Assembly (NCBI GenBank): GCA_037190805.1 | Contig: JBBCJR010000012.1 | Coordinates: 1 to 64,000, forward strand | From: JBBCJR01 sp037190805 | GTDB taxonomy: Bacteria > Pseudomonadota > Alphaproteobacteria > Sphingomonadales > Sphingomonadaceae | Length of the DNA stretch: 64,000 bases | Reading direction: 5' to 3' | Shown here: piece after piece, positions 17,379 to 26,187 of the stretch | Position numbering within the stretch: position 1 is the stretch's first letter | Layout: each line of letters opens with the position of its first letter | Position numbers and translations under genes: made by a program | Notes under the pieces: generated by a model | Told to the model about the DNA's origin: nothing | Database searches by the model: none | Seen by the model: only the letters and a program-made list of their open reading frames with translations

Positions 17379-18563
17379 ATGGGGCGCGAAGTCAGGATGG
17401 GCATTCCGGTGCCGGCAGATAACAGAGGCGCGCGGGCAACCATCATCCGCAATGTGCCTGGCCGCCTGGACGACGACTGGTCTGCCCTGACAGCCGAAGC
17501 GTCGGAGCCCAATCCCTTTGCCGAGCCCTGGTTCACTCAGGCGAGTCTGCGGCATCTGGAAGCGGGGAAGGCGATCCGGCTGATCGAGGCGCGGGACGAG
17601 GCCGGTCGCCTCGACGCGCTGATGCCCGTAACGGTCGGTCACCATTATGGCCGCATTCCCATCGCCCATACCGTCAACTGGCTGCACGATCACAGCTTTC
17701 TGGGCACCCCCATGATCCGCGCCGGCCGCGAGCGCAACGCCTGGACGGCGATGCTGCGCCTGCTGGACGAAGCCGACTGGGCGCCCGCCTTCCTCCACCT
17801 GATCAAGCTGGTGGAGAACGGCCCGGTCCATCGCGGTCTGCTGGGCGCGTGCGCAAATCTCGGCCGCGCCTGCGATATCGTCCATCGGGAGGAGCGTGCC
17901 CTGCTTCAATCCGATCTGACGGTGGAGGCCTATCTCGACCGCACAATCCGCAAGAAGAAGCGCAAGGAGTTGCGCCGCTTGGCCAATCGCCTCGCAGAAC
18001 AGGGCGAACTGGTGACCCGCAGCCTCACGCCCGAAGACGATATCGACCGTTGGTGCGATGATTTCCTGACACTGGAACGGTCGGGATGGAAGGGTGAGGT
18101 GGGCTCCGCCCTTGCCAATCATCCCGAAACCAGGGCCTTCTTTCGCGAGGCGGCGCTGGGCGGTCACGCCGCCGGACGGCTGGACATCCGCCGCCTAGAT
18201 CTCGACGGACGGGCGATCGCGATGATGATCAACTTCATGACGCCACCGGGCAGCTTCTCGTTCAAGATCGCCTATGACGAAGCGTTCGCGCATTTTTCGC
18301 CGGGGGTACTTATCCAGCTCGACAATCTTGCCACGGTGCTCGACCGGTCCGATGTCGACTGGATGGATAGCTGCGCGGCGCCCAATCATCCGATGATCGA
18401 CAGCCTGTGGGGCGAACGTCGGTCACTGATCCGCGTCACGGTCCCGCTGATGGGCCTGCGTCGAACGGCGGCGTTCCACAGCTGCCGGATGCTGGAGCGG
18501 GCCGCAATTGCCGCGCGCCGCCTTGTCCGGCCCCGCGCGGCAGCTATGGAGCCGGCGCAATGA
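17379..18563 (+). CDS. FemAB/GNAT-like acyltransferase associated with polysaccharide genes
   Basis: A 394-residue protein with a BioF2-like acetyltransferase domain (about 165-330), including a very basic helix (TIRKKKRKELRRLANRL) followed by an acidic linker and a GNAT-like core ending FSPGVLIQLDNL and VDWMDSCAAPNHPMIDSLWG. Such proteins occur in exopolysaccharide and exosortase-type loci and are thought to acylate or aminoacylate envelope molecules; the substrate is unknown. The ATG at 17379 follows AGGAGG at 17361-17366; a second ATG at 17397 is possible. The 127-bp gap upstream separates it from the epimerase gene, so it may have its own promoter. Confidence 0.8.
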   Translation: MGREVRMGIPVPADNRGARATIIRNVPGRLDDDWSALTAEASEPNPFAEPWFTQASLRHLEAGKAIRLIEARDEAGRLDALMPVTVGHHYGRIPIAHTVNWLHDHSFLGTPMIRAGRERNAWTAMLRLLDEADWAPAFLHLIKLVENGPVHRGLLGACANLGRACDIVHREERALLQSDLTVEAYLDRTIRKKKRKELRRLANRLAEQGELVTRSLTPEDDIDRWCDDFLTLERSGWKGEVGSALANHPETRAFFREAALGGHAAGRLDIRRLDLDGRAIAMMINFMTPPGSFSFKIAYDEAFAHFSPGVLIQLDNLATVLDRSDVDWMDSCAAPNHPMIDSLWGERRSLIRVTVPLMGLRRTAAFHSCRMLERAAIAARRLVRPRAAAMEPAQ

Positions 18564-18614
18564 CCGCCCAGCCGGGCAGGGCGCCCGCCAATGAAACACT
18601 CGGAAAAGCGCGCC

Positions 18615-20021
18615 TTATCCCGACCGCATAGCCGCACCCATGCGACGAATCGCGGCGATCTTGGCCTCCAGCGGCGCCCAGTCATCATGCTCGGCGATCG
18701 GCGCCCACAGCGCCTCGACTTCGTCGATCAGCATCGCGCAGGGGCCGGCGTCGGACCAATAGGAGTGCGAGAGATCGGCTACCGGCGTGAATGCGGTCAC
18801 CGCCTCGGCAAAGCGGGTGAAGGCATCACCGGTATAAACCTCGTCGAGCGGGCTTGAGCCCCGCCGGCGGCCGCCGCGCCAGTCGAACCAGAAGCGGTCC
18901 AGCGGCACATCCCCATGCCCGATCGCCTGCTCCAGCAGCTGCAACAGGCTCATGTCCTCCGCATCCCCGCGCGAGGCGATGCCCAGCCGGGCAAACATGG
19001 CGTCGCGAAAGGCCGTCTCATAGGCTTCCGGAAAGGACTCCAGCACCGGCGCCAACGCTTCGATCGGGGTCGTCGCGCGCAGCGCCAGCGCCAACTGCCA
19101 GACGTTCCAGTGCAGCGCCTCCGCCTGCCGGCCAAAGGCATACAGCCCCTGTTCGTCGAAATAGGCGGCGGTGAAATGCTTGTCCCAGGTCGGCGCGAAC
19201 CGCCACGGGCCGTAGTCGAAACTCTCGGCGGTGATGGAGATATTGTCGGTGTTGAGGACGCCATGGACGAACCCCGCCGCCATATAGGACGCAGCCAGCC
19301 GTGCCCCGCCACGCACGGCATGATCGAGCAGCCGCGCGCCTGCGTCGTCCCCCCCGCCCGGCTGGTCGCCAAGCAGGTGTCGGAGGCTGTAGTCGGTCAG
19401 CCGCCGCATATCGTCGGCGCGGTCGAGCGCCGCCAGGCGCTGGAAACTCCCATAGCGGACATGACCGTGGTTGAGGCGGACCAGCACCGCCGATCGCGTC
19501 GGAGAGGGTTCGTCATGGCGGCTGAGGCGCTCCCCGGTCTCGACCAGCGAAAAGCTGCGCGAGGTCTCCACGCCCAGCGCCTCCAGCATCTCGGTCGCCA
19601 ATATCTCGCGCACGCCGCCTTTCAACGTCAGCCGCCCGTCGCCGAAGCGGCTGTAGGGCGTCTGTCCCGATCCCTTGGTACCGAAATCCATCAGCCGGCC
19701 GCGATCGTCACGGCACTGGGCGAACAGGAAACCGCGCCCGTCGCCGATATTGGGATTGTAAACGCGGAACTGGTGGCCGTGATAACGCAGCGCCAACGGC
19801 TGCATCAGGCTGCCCGGCAGAGGCTCGAAACGGGCGAAGTGACGCACCCACGCGGCGTCGTCCAGCCCTGCCAGCCCAACCTCGGCTGCCGCCCTGTCGT
19901 TCCGGAACCGGATGCGGGCGTCCGGGAAGTCGGCCGCGACGACCGGATCATAGAACGCTCCGCCCAGCTCCAGGATGCGGGTTTCGGGAACGAACGGAAC
20001 GGGTTGATCAAGGACGGTCAT
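18615..20021 (-). CDS. selO: SelO-family protein adenylyltransferase (YdiU)
   Basis: A 468-residue pseudokinase-fold protein. SelO enzymes transfer AMP from ATP to hydroxyl side chains of proteins and are linked to redox homeostasis. Motifs are MQPLALRYHGHQF, NIGDGRGFLFAQ, FGTKGSGQTPYSR (nucleotide site), GGVREILATEML and FVHGVLNTDNISI (active-site Asn and Asp). The ATG at 20021 gives a family-type N-terminus; the extension upstream is poor sequence. Bacterial homologues with the eukaryotic C-terminal selenocysteine are rare; this one ends without Cys. It is convergent with the FemAB-like gene and divergent from the hydrolase at 20060, with 38 bp between starts. Confidence 0.93.
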   Translation of the reverse strand: MTVLDQPVPFVPETRILELGGAFYDPVVAADFPDARIRFRNDRAAAEVGLAGLDDAAWVRHFARFEPLPGSLMQPLALRYHGHQFRVYNPNIGDGRGFLFAQCRDDRGRLMDFGTKGSGQTPYSRFGDGRLTLKGGVREILATEMLEALGVETSRSFSLVETGERLSRHDEPSPTRSAVLVRLNHGHVRYGSFQRLAALDRADDMRRLTDYSLRHLLGDQPGGGDDAGARLLDHAVRGGARLAASYMAAGFVHGVLNTDNISITAESFDYGPWRFAPTWDKHFTAAYFDEQGLYAFGRQAEALHWNVWQLALALRATTPIEALAPVLESFPEAYETAFRDAMFARLGIASRGDAEDMSLLQLLEQAIGHGDVPLDRFWFDWRGGRRRGSSPLDEVYTGDAFTRFAEAVTAFTPVADLSHSYWSDAGPCAMLIDEVEALWAPIAEHDDWAPLEAKIAAIRRMGAAMRSG

Positions 20022-20059
20022 CACGCCGATATGGGGGCCCCGGGCGGAAGGGCGCAACT

Positions 20060-20923
20060 GTGAACGCATGGACCGACGGCTATTGGTGGTCAAACGACGG
20101 ACTGAGGCTGCATTATCGCAACTATCCGGGCGACCCTGCGGCGGTGCCACTGCTGTGCATCCCGGGCCTCACCCGCAACGCCCGCGATTTCGATCGGCTC
20201 GCCGGCCGGCTGATGGGCCGGCGGCGGGTGATCGCGGTCGACCTGCGCGGACGCGGCGACAGCGCCTATGCCAAGGACCCAATGTCCTATGTCCCGCTGA
20301 CCTATCTTCAGGATTTGGAGGCGTTGTTCGCCGATCTGGGGCTGCCGCGCTTCATTTTTATCGGCACCTCGCTAGGCGGTATCCTGACGCTGCTGATCGC
20401 CGCCACCGACCGGCCCCGCGTGGCAGGCGCGGTGCTGAACGATGTCGGACCCGAGATCGACCCCGCCGGCATCGGCCGCATCCGCGGCAATGTCGGCAAG
20501 AACCAGAATTGGCCGACCTGGATGCACGCCGCGCGCGGACTTCAGGAGGTGGCGGGCGGCATCTATCCTGGATGGGGGCTGGATGACTGGCTGGCGCATG
20601 CCAAGCGGCTGTGCCGGCTGACCGCGCAGGGCCGCATCGTCTTCGATTATGATATGAAGATCGCCGAGCCGTTTCGCCTGCCCGGCGGCGAAGCGGGTGT
20701 CGATCTGTGGAAGCCGTTCGAGGCACTGGCCGATGTGCCGACCCTGCTGGTGCGGGGCGAAACCTCCGACATTCTCAGCCCCGCCACCGCCGACGCCATG
20801 ACCCAGCGTTTGCCCGGCATGGCGCGTGTCACCATCCCGGATGTCGGTCATGCCCCGACGCTGGATGAACCGGAAGCCACCGCCGCGATCGAGGCGTTGA
20901 TCGCCAAGGTCGAGGCTGGCTGA
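20060..20923 (+). CDS. Alpha/beta-fold hydrolase
   Basis: A 287-residue serine hydrolase. The nucleophile elbow is GTSLGG (S104), the probable acid lies around SDILSP, and the His is in VGHAPTLDEPEA near the C-terminus. The oxyanion-side motif IPGLTRNARDFD and the DLRGRGDS loop place it near esterases and enol-lactonases. The start is GTG at 20060, with GGAAGGG at an ideal distance. It ends 5 bp from the convergent asparagine-synthase-like gene. Substrate unknown. Confidence 0.85.
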   Translation: MNAWTDGYWWSNDGLRLHYRNYPGDPAAVPLLCIPGLTRNARDFDRLAGRLMGRRRVIAVDLRGRGDSAYAKDPMSYVPLTYLQDLEALFADLGLPRFIFIGTSLGGILTLLIAATDRPRVAGAVLNDVGPEIDPAGIGRIRGNVGKNQNWPTWMHAARGLQEVAGGIYPGWGLDDWLAHAKRLCRLTAQGRIVFDYDMKIAEPFRLPGGEAGVDLWKPFEALADVPTLLVRGETSDILSPATADAMTQRLPGMARVTIPDVGHAPTLDEPEATAAIEALIAKVEAG

Positions 20924-20928
20924 ACAGC

Positions 20929-22683
20929 CTATTCCTTTAGCCGGTCCCCGAGATGGCCGGCGAGATATTCTAGCGTCGCGATGCGGCGGTAGGCCCCCGA
21001 ATCGCTGACCGCCCGCGTATGGAAAAAGCGCCGCATGGCCGGGAAATTAAGGTCGATCACCCGCCCCAGATAGGCGGGGGTGAGGAGGCCGCCATGCTCG
21101 TCCGCGACCGGCCCCAGTCGCCGCCGCAGCGCATAGGTGCGGCCCCGCGCCCATGTCGGCCGGATACGGGTGCTCCACTCCTCGAAGCGGTGACGGCGAT
21201 CGGGTGGTCCCGTGAAATCATGACCATAAGCGGATTGGTGGCGGGCAAGGCCAGGATCGATCGCGGCCAGCACCGCCGCCTCGAACCGGCCCGCATATTT
21301 CTGTGCCATTGGCACCCGGAGTCCCGCCTCGACCACCCGATGGTCGAAGAACGGCAATAGATAAGCGCCATGGCGGCCGACGACGCTGGCCTCGCGGCCG
21401 AAAAAAGCCCGGCAGCGCACGCGCGGATAGGCCTGCTCAATGAGCGTACGAGGCAATGGACGCTCCAGATCCGCTTCGCCCAATGCCGTGACCAGCTTGG
21501 TCGTCAGCGCGCCCTCGAAAACCCGCGGATCAAAGGCGCTGGTCACGTCCGCCAGCGTGTAGCGGGCGAAGAAGCTGCGGACCAGCTGCCCCGCCTTCAG
21601 CGGCCGGTCGGCCAGATAGAAGAAATTACGCAGCACCTCGCCGCAACCGCCCGACACCGCCAGCCTGCCGCCGCGATGACGCTGATGACGCGACCAGGCG
21701 TTGCCGCCATTGTCGAACAGCCCGCCATCGGTGACGAGGGCATCCGTCTCGTGGAAATTGACGCGCACCTGATCGGCAAAGTCAGCCGGGTCGATGGCGC
21801 GAAAGCTGGCTTTGTCCTCGACCGAAAGGGCGAAACCCTCCGCCGCCGCGATGGCGCGGGCAACCACGACATCGGTTTCGCCTGCGTCGTCGGCATCGCC
21901 ATAAACGTAGATATTGGGGGCGATACCGGCGTCGCGCAGCAGCGCCAGCACCAGCCGCGAATCGAGGCCGCCAGACAGCGGGCAGTCGACCCGGTCGCCG
22001 AACACCGCCGCTGCCGGCGCGACGGTGGCCCTGAGCCGTGTCGCAACATCGTCAATCCGGTCGGCAAGCGGCATGTCGACCGGCGTCTCGGGCAACGGCT
22101 TGGCAAGCGGCGTGACCGTGACTCCGTCCCGGTTCAGCCTCAGCAGCCGATCGGGGCCGAGCCGCTTCAACTCGGCCAGCACGCTGTCGTCGCCGATCGG
22201 GAAGACGTTGAACACGAACTCGTAAACGCCCTGCGGATCAAAACTGAGGGCAGGCAACGTGTCCGCCGCAGCGAGAAAGGAGGTCGACAACACCCGCCAG
22301 CCATCATCATGGAAAAGCTGGAACGCGCCGAAGAAATCTGTGAACAGCACCGTCCGCCCGGCGGCCCTGACCAGCGCCACGAATTGACCCCCGATCCGCG
22401 ACCAGTCGGGCTCCCCAAGGGCGATCATCGCGATCAGCTTGCGCAGCGCGGGTGCGCCCAGTTCGCCATCGACGATCAACGTCCCCGCCACCGCGACCAG
22501 ATCGTCCCCCTCGGTCAGGAAACCATCCGGACCACCATGGATGAAGGGGCAATGGAAACCGCGCCAGCCGGGCAGCGCGATGTCATCGAACGCGACGAAG
22601 CCGTGCCGGCCATATTGCGCGCGCGCGGCGGCCAGCGTGGCCGTCGCCGCATCGTCGTCCCGCACCAGGAAAAGACCGCCCAT
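20929..22683 (-). CDS. Asparagine-synthase-like amidotransferase lacking the glutaminase Cys
   Basis: A 584-residue protein. The N-terminal half (about 1-200) has the class II glutamine amidotransferase-like fold outline (FTDFFGAFQLFHDDGW, GLFDNGG), but the protein begins MGGLF instead of MCG, so the catalytic N-terminal Cys is missing. The synthetase domain has a clear PP-loop (SGGLDSR, S237-R243) and a distant EYLAGHLGD end. ATP-dependent adenylation and amide or ester formation with an acceptor other than glutamine-derived ammonia is the likely chemistry. Similar proteins occur in exopolysaccharide loci. The start at 22683 is chosen because the sequence becomes family-like there; 22707 is an alternative. 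It is divergent from the GT4 gene at 22802. Confidence 0.82.
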   Translation of the reverse strand: MGGLFLVRDDDAATATLAAARAQYGRHGFVAFDDIALPGWRGFHCPFIHGGPDGFLTEGDDLVAVAGTLIVDGELGAPALRKLIAMIALGEPDWSRIGGQFVALVRAAGRTVLFTDFFGAFQLFHDDGWRVLSTSFLAAADTLPALSFDPQGVYEFVFNVFPIGDDSVLAELKRLGPDRLLRLNRDGVTVTPLAKPLPETPVDMPLADRIDDVATRLRATVAPAAAVFGDRVDCPLSGGLDSRLVLALLRDAGIAPNIYVYGDADDAGETDVVVARAIAAAEGFALSVEDKASFRAIDPADFADQVRVNFHETDALVTDGGLFDNGGNAWSRHQRHRGGRLAVSGGCGEVLRNFFYLADRPLKAGQLVRSFFARYTLADVTSAFDPRVFEGALTTKLVTALGEADLERPLPRTLIEQAYPRVRCRAFFGREASVVGRHGAYLLPFFDHRVVEAGLRVPMAQKYAGRFEAAVLAAIDPGLARHQSAYGHDFTGPPDRRHRFEEWSTRIRPTWARGRTYALRRRLGPVADEHGGLLTPAYLGRVIDLNFPAMRRFFHTRAVSDSGAYRRIATLEYLAGHLGDRLKE

Positions 22684-22801
22684 GCCCGTTTCCGACCCTT
22701 CGTCCATTTCCCGGCGGGCCGGGTGGTGTCGCCGATTCACCGGCGCTGAGAGCGCACTCTAGCGCTCGATTGTTAACCGTTCCTGCGGCATGGAGAAGCC
22801 C

Positions 22802-23905
22802 ATGGCGCGCCATCGCATCCTCCATGCCCATTCGACCTTCGACCTTGGCGGCAAGGAAGCGCGCGCCGTTCGCCTGATGAACGCATTCGGGGATGCCGTC
22901 CGACATATCGTCGTCTCCGCCGTCCCTGGCGCCACCCACGCCCGCGCCGCGCTCGCTCCCGAAATCGCAGCCAGCTTTCCCGACGACACGCCACCGCTCG
23001 CAGGCCGGCCCTCGCTTGAGCGCCTGTGGCGACTGGCGCGCTGGATGAAGGCGACGGAAGCCGATCTCGTTCTGACCTACAACTGGGGGGCGATGGACCT
23101 CGTGATGGCGCGGCGGCTGTTCGGCGGCCCGCCCCTCATCCATCATGAGGACGGCTTCAACGCCGACGAGGCGGTGCGCCAGAACCCGCGCCGGGTGATG
23201 TGGCGGCGCATCGCCCTGCCCGCCGCCCAGCGGCTTGTCGTGCCGTCCGAGCGGTTGGAAACGATTGCCCGCGATGTCTGGCGCCAGCCCCCAATGCGGG
23301 TCTGCCGTATCCCGAACGGTATCAATGTCGGCGCTTTCGGCCCGCCGTCCGTCGCCATCCCCGGCCTCGTTCGTTCACCCGGCGAGGTGATCGTCGGCAC
23401 CGTCGCCGGCCTACGCGTGGTGAAGAACCTGCCCCGCTTGGTCCGGGCGGTCGCCACCGCCGGTCCCGACACCCGCCTCGTCGTCGTCGGGGAAGGGCCG
23501 GAACGCGCCACCATCATGGCCGAGGCGACGGCAACCGGGCTGGCCGATCGCCTCCACATGCCCGGCTTCATGGCAGGCCCTGCGGGCTGGATCGGCCATT
23601 TCGACATCTTCGCCCTGTCGTCGGACAGCGAGCAGTTCCCGATCTCGCTGGTTGAGGCGATGGCCGCCGGCCTGCCGGTCGCCGCCCCCGCCGTCGGCGA
23701 CGTCGCGGCGATGGTGGCGGCGGACAACGCCCCGTTTATTACCCCGCCCGGCGACGAGGCGGCGCTGGCATCGGCAATCCGTCGCCTGGCCGCCGATCCC
23801 GCGTTGCGCGCGCGCGTGGGCTCCGCCAACCGGGCAAAAGCGCTCGCGGTCTATGACGAAGCCCCGATGATCGCCGCCTATCGTGCCCTCTACGCCATCC
23901 CTTGA
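22802..23905 (+). CDS. GT4-family glycosyltransferase
   Basis: A 367-residue GT-B glycosyltransferase. The N-terminal domain opens RILHAHSTFDLGGKEARAVRLM (acceptor-side Gly loop). The C-terminal donor domain has VGTVAGLRVVKNLPRLVRA, VVVGEGPERATI, MPGFM and the retaining-family EX7E region (SEQFPISLVEAMAAGLPVAA). The ATG at 22802 was chosen because GGAG lies 6 bp upstream; the ATG at 22790 would use no clear ribosome site. Its partner genes suggest it extends a surface polysaccharide or lipid-linked glycan. Donor and acceptor are unknown. Confidence 0.9.
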   Translation: MARHRILHAHSTFDLGGKEARAVRLMNAFGDAVRHIVVSAVPGATHARAALAPEIAASFPDDTPPLAGRPSLERLWRLARWMKATEADLVLTYNWGAMDLVMARRLFGGPPLIHHEDGFNADEAVRQNPRRVMWRRIALPAAQRLVVPSERLETIARDVWRQPPMRVCRIPNGINVGAFGPPSVAIPGLVRSPGEVIVGTVAGLRVVKNLPRLVRAVATAGPDTRLVVVGEGPERATIMAEATATGLADRLHMPGFMAGPAGWIGHFDIFALSSDSEQFPISLVEAMAAGLPVAAPAVGDVAAMVAADNAPFITPPGDEAALASAIRRLAADPALRARVGSANRAKALAVYDEAPMIAAYRALYAIP

Positions 23906-23959
23906 CGAGGGCGGCGCGGCACCGATAACCCGCCGCCACCATAGACCGGGAGCAATGAA

Positions 23960-24517
23960 ATGACCGACGCCGAGCGTCAGGAACTGCAGGCACTCATCCG
24001 CGCGCGGTCGTTTCGGACCGGCCGGTTCACGCTCGCCTCGGGCAAGGAAAGCACGCTCTATTTCAACCTCAAACCGACGATGATGACCGCGCGGGGCGCA
24101 GAGCTGTCGGCGCGCGGCCTGCTCGCCATCGTCCGCCGGGTTGGCGCGGATTATGTCGGCGGACTCGAGATGGGCGCGGTTCCGGTGATCGGCTCGCTGA
24201 TCGCCCTGTCGTCCGCCGAGGGCCAGCCGATCGAGGCCTTCTTCGTCCGCAAGAAGCCCAAGGATCATGGCACTCAGGACGTGCTCGAAGGGCTGATGCC
24301 CGGCGAAAGCCTGGTCGGCAAGCGCGCCTTCCTGATCGACGACGTCGCCACCACCGCCGGCTCGACCCTGATCGCGATCGAAGCCGCACGCCGCGCGGGG
24401 GCCGTTGTCACCGATGCCGCCGTTATCGTCGACCGGCAGGAAGGCGGCACCGAACTGCTCGCCAGCCACGGCGTCACCCTGCATTCGGTGTTCACCGCCA
24501 GCGATTTCGCCGGCTGA
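23960..24517 (+). CDS. pyrE: Orotate phosphoribosyltransferase
   Basis: A 185-residue PyrE that converts orotate and PRPP to orotidine monophosphate in pyrimidine synthesis. Landmarks are FTLASGKESTLYFNLKPTMM (orotate site), GGLEMGAVPV, FFVRKKPKDHG (flexible loop) and the PRPP motif AFLIDDVATTAGST. A GGGAG ribosome site lies at a usable distance. It is transcribed in the same direction as the GT4 gene, 54 bp downstream of it. Confidence 0.97.
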   Translation: MTDAERQELQALIRARSFRTGRFTLASGKESTLYFNLKPTMMTARGAELSARGLLAIVRRVGADYVGGLEMGAVPVIGSLIALSSAEGQPIEAFFVRKKPKDHGTQDVLEGLMPGESLVGKRAFLIDDVATTAGSTLIAIEAARRAGAVVTDAAVIVDRQEGGTELLASHGVTLHSVFTASDFAG

Positions 24518-24533
24518 GTTCCAGATGATGCCG

Positions 24534-24554
24534 GAGGCGGCGCCCGGCCGCCTC
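24534..24554. terminator. Possible bidirectional terminator between convergent genes
   Basis: A perfect 8-bp GC-rich inverted repeat (24534-24541 with 24547-24554) with a 5-nt loop lies between pyrE and the convergent hypothetical gene, overlapping the latter's stop codon. There is no T tract, so intrinsic termination is uncertain. Confidence 0.45.
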
Positions 24555-25317
24555 AGGGCACTATGAACGTCGTGCCGTCGACACCGGTGGCGCCACTCTG
24601 CCGATCAAGGGCGGAGATCGTCACCACATAATCCCCGCTAGCCGGCGTCTTCAGTTCGGCGGTGAAATAGCCGGTGCGGCCACCATAGCGCAGGGGCAGG
24701 CGGGTCACGGCCGCGCCCGGCGCGGTGCCGGCGATATCGGCGCGGACATCGAAACGATCTGCATCCCACAGTCCGCCCGGCTCGATCGGGCACCCGCACA
24801 TCATCGCGACATTGACGCCGATGCGGACGCTCGCACCTTGGCCAAGCCGCTGGTGCGCGGCCGGCTCGATCGCATCCACCACCAGTCCGGGCAACTCCAG
24901 CACCCAGCCATCACCGATAACCGGCTGGCCAGGCAGCAGCCAACGCTGGACCGTCACTCGCACCGCCGCCTGCCGCTGGGCGCCAGGGCCATGGGCTTCG
25001 ACATCGACGAGCACTGGCTGGTCGATGTCGATCCGCGCCCGAAAGGCAGCGGAGCCAGCATCCGCCAGCGGCGTCCCGCGCCGCCCGCCGGCCATGATCC
25101 GGGCGGTAGCGCCGGTCGACCCGCTGGTCGGCCCTTCCGCCAGAATCGCGCCGCTGCGAGCATCGCGCAGCACGATGTGCGCGCCGCCCATGGACGATCC
25201 CACGAATTTCGCCCCCTGACTGAGAACGCGCACGACCACATCGGTCGGTTCGGCCGACACGCTGGCCGGCGACAGGGCCAGCATCGCGGCCAGCAACAGC
25301 GATCGCGTCATCATCAT
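24553..25317 (-). CDS. Exported hypothetical protein
   Basis: A 254-residue protein with a Sec signal peptide (MMMTRSLLLAAMLALSPASVSAEP, cleavage near residue 22). The mature part is rich in beta-strand patterns and Gly/Ala, with two Cys in a CGC cluster around 180. It carries no catalytic motif I recognise. The final segment (LKTPASGDYVVTISALDRQSG) resembles immunoglobulin-like strands. It is probably periplasmic. It is convergent with pyrE and lies upstream of nothing obvious on its strand, 61 bp after the methyltransferase gene. Function unknown. Confidence 0.75.
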   Translation of the reverse strand: MMMTRSLLLAAMLALSPASVSAEPTDVVVRVLSQGAKFVGSSMGGAHIVLRDARSGAILAEGPTSGSTGATARIMAGGRRGTPLADAGSAAFRARIDIDQPVLVDVEAHGPGAQRQAAVRVTVQRWLLPGQPVIGDGWVLELPGLVVDAIEPAAHQRLGQGASVRIGVNVAMMCGCPIEPGGLWDADRFDVRADIAGTAPGAAVTRLPLRYGGRTGYFTAELKTPASGDYVVTISALDRQSGATGVDGTTFIVP

Positions 25318-25378
25318 GGCCTCATCCGGATTCGCCGACAGTGGATCGACCCATCCTAGCGCAGCGGCGGCGCCCCGG

Positions 25379-26086
25379 CTAACGCGCCAGCACGAGCAAT
25401 CCGCAACCGCCCAACAGCTTGGCGCACAGCGACGGATTGGCGCGATAGAGCAGGCGGTGCGGCAGGCGGCGCAGCCTGAGGCCGGCGGTCGTGGGCGGCG
25501 GCTGCATGATCGTGTGGGTCAGCCGGCTGGCGACGATCGTGTAGCCGCAATCGCGCAGGGTGCCGAGCGCCGTCGCCTCGGTGAAGAAATGGATATGGCC
25601 GACGGTGCGCCGCGCCTCCTCCGGCCAGCCGTTGAGGATGGTGCGCGCCGACAGGTCGAGCGGGATGTGAAAGACGAACGCATCGCCATGACCGCGCATG
25701 CTGGCCAGGAACCCCAGATAATCCGGCACATGCTCGAACACGTCGCAGCTGATCAGCAGCTCGAAGCGATCGTCGGTATCGAACAGGCTCTGCTCGCGGA
25801 AATCGAGGCCGGGCCGGACGCGGCGCCTGGCCATCGCCGCCGCCTCCGGGGCGATCTCATAACCCGTGCCTTGCACGTCGCCGCCCAGCCGGCGGAGAAG
25901 ATGGTCGAGAACGCCGCCCGTGCCGCATCCGACATCCCCGATCGCGCGCGGCGACGCCGGCAGGCGGCGGATCAGATCGGCGATATGACCGGCCTTCCAG
26001 GCTGCGTCACCTTCGTGCCAGTCGCCCGTGCTGGCGAGATAGTCGCCCGCCAGATATCGCTGGTCGATCACCGCCCCCTCGGTCAT
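25379..26086 (-). CDS. Class I SAM-dependent methyltransferase
   Basis: A 235-residue Rossmann-fold methyltransferase. Motif I is DVGCGTGGVLDHLL (about 55), the acidic residue ending strand 2 is in TGYEIAP, motif II is around LLISCDVFEHVPD and a HIHFFTEAT segment follows. The ATG at 26086 was chosen because family-like sequence starts there (MTEGAVIDQRYLAGDYL); earlier open frame overlaps the divergent nitronate monooxygenase start. The target is unknown; proteins of this type often methylate glycans or small molecules. Confidence 0.85.
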   Translation of the reverse strand: MTEGAVIDQRYLAGDYLASTGDWHEGDAAWKAGHIADLIRRLPASPRAIGDVGCGTGGVLDHLLRRLGGDVQGTGYEIAPEAAAMARRRVRPGLDFREQSLFDTDDRFELLISCDVFEHVPDYLGFLASMRGHGDAFVFHIPLDLSARTILNGWPEEARRTVGHIHFFTEATALGTLRDCGYTIVASRLTHTIMQPPPTTAGLRLRRLPHRLLYRANPSLCAKLLGGCGLLVLAR

Positions 26087-26187
26087 GAATCCGCGATGGC
26101 AGGGCGCGGCAAATTCGCCAAGCTTTTTTCGCGGGACGCCCCTATAAGGCCCGTTAAGGATGGCCAGGGGCCGGGAAAGGATCCACA

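Noticed and set aside
17291..26160. The 11-mer CCGTTAAGGAT upstream of both the FemAB-like gene and the nitronate monooxygenase gene
   Set aside because: An 11-bp match is expected by chance many times in 64 kb, and the positions relative to the starts differ (about 80 and 28 bp).
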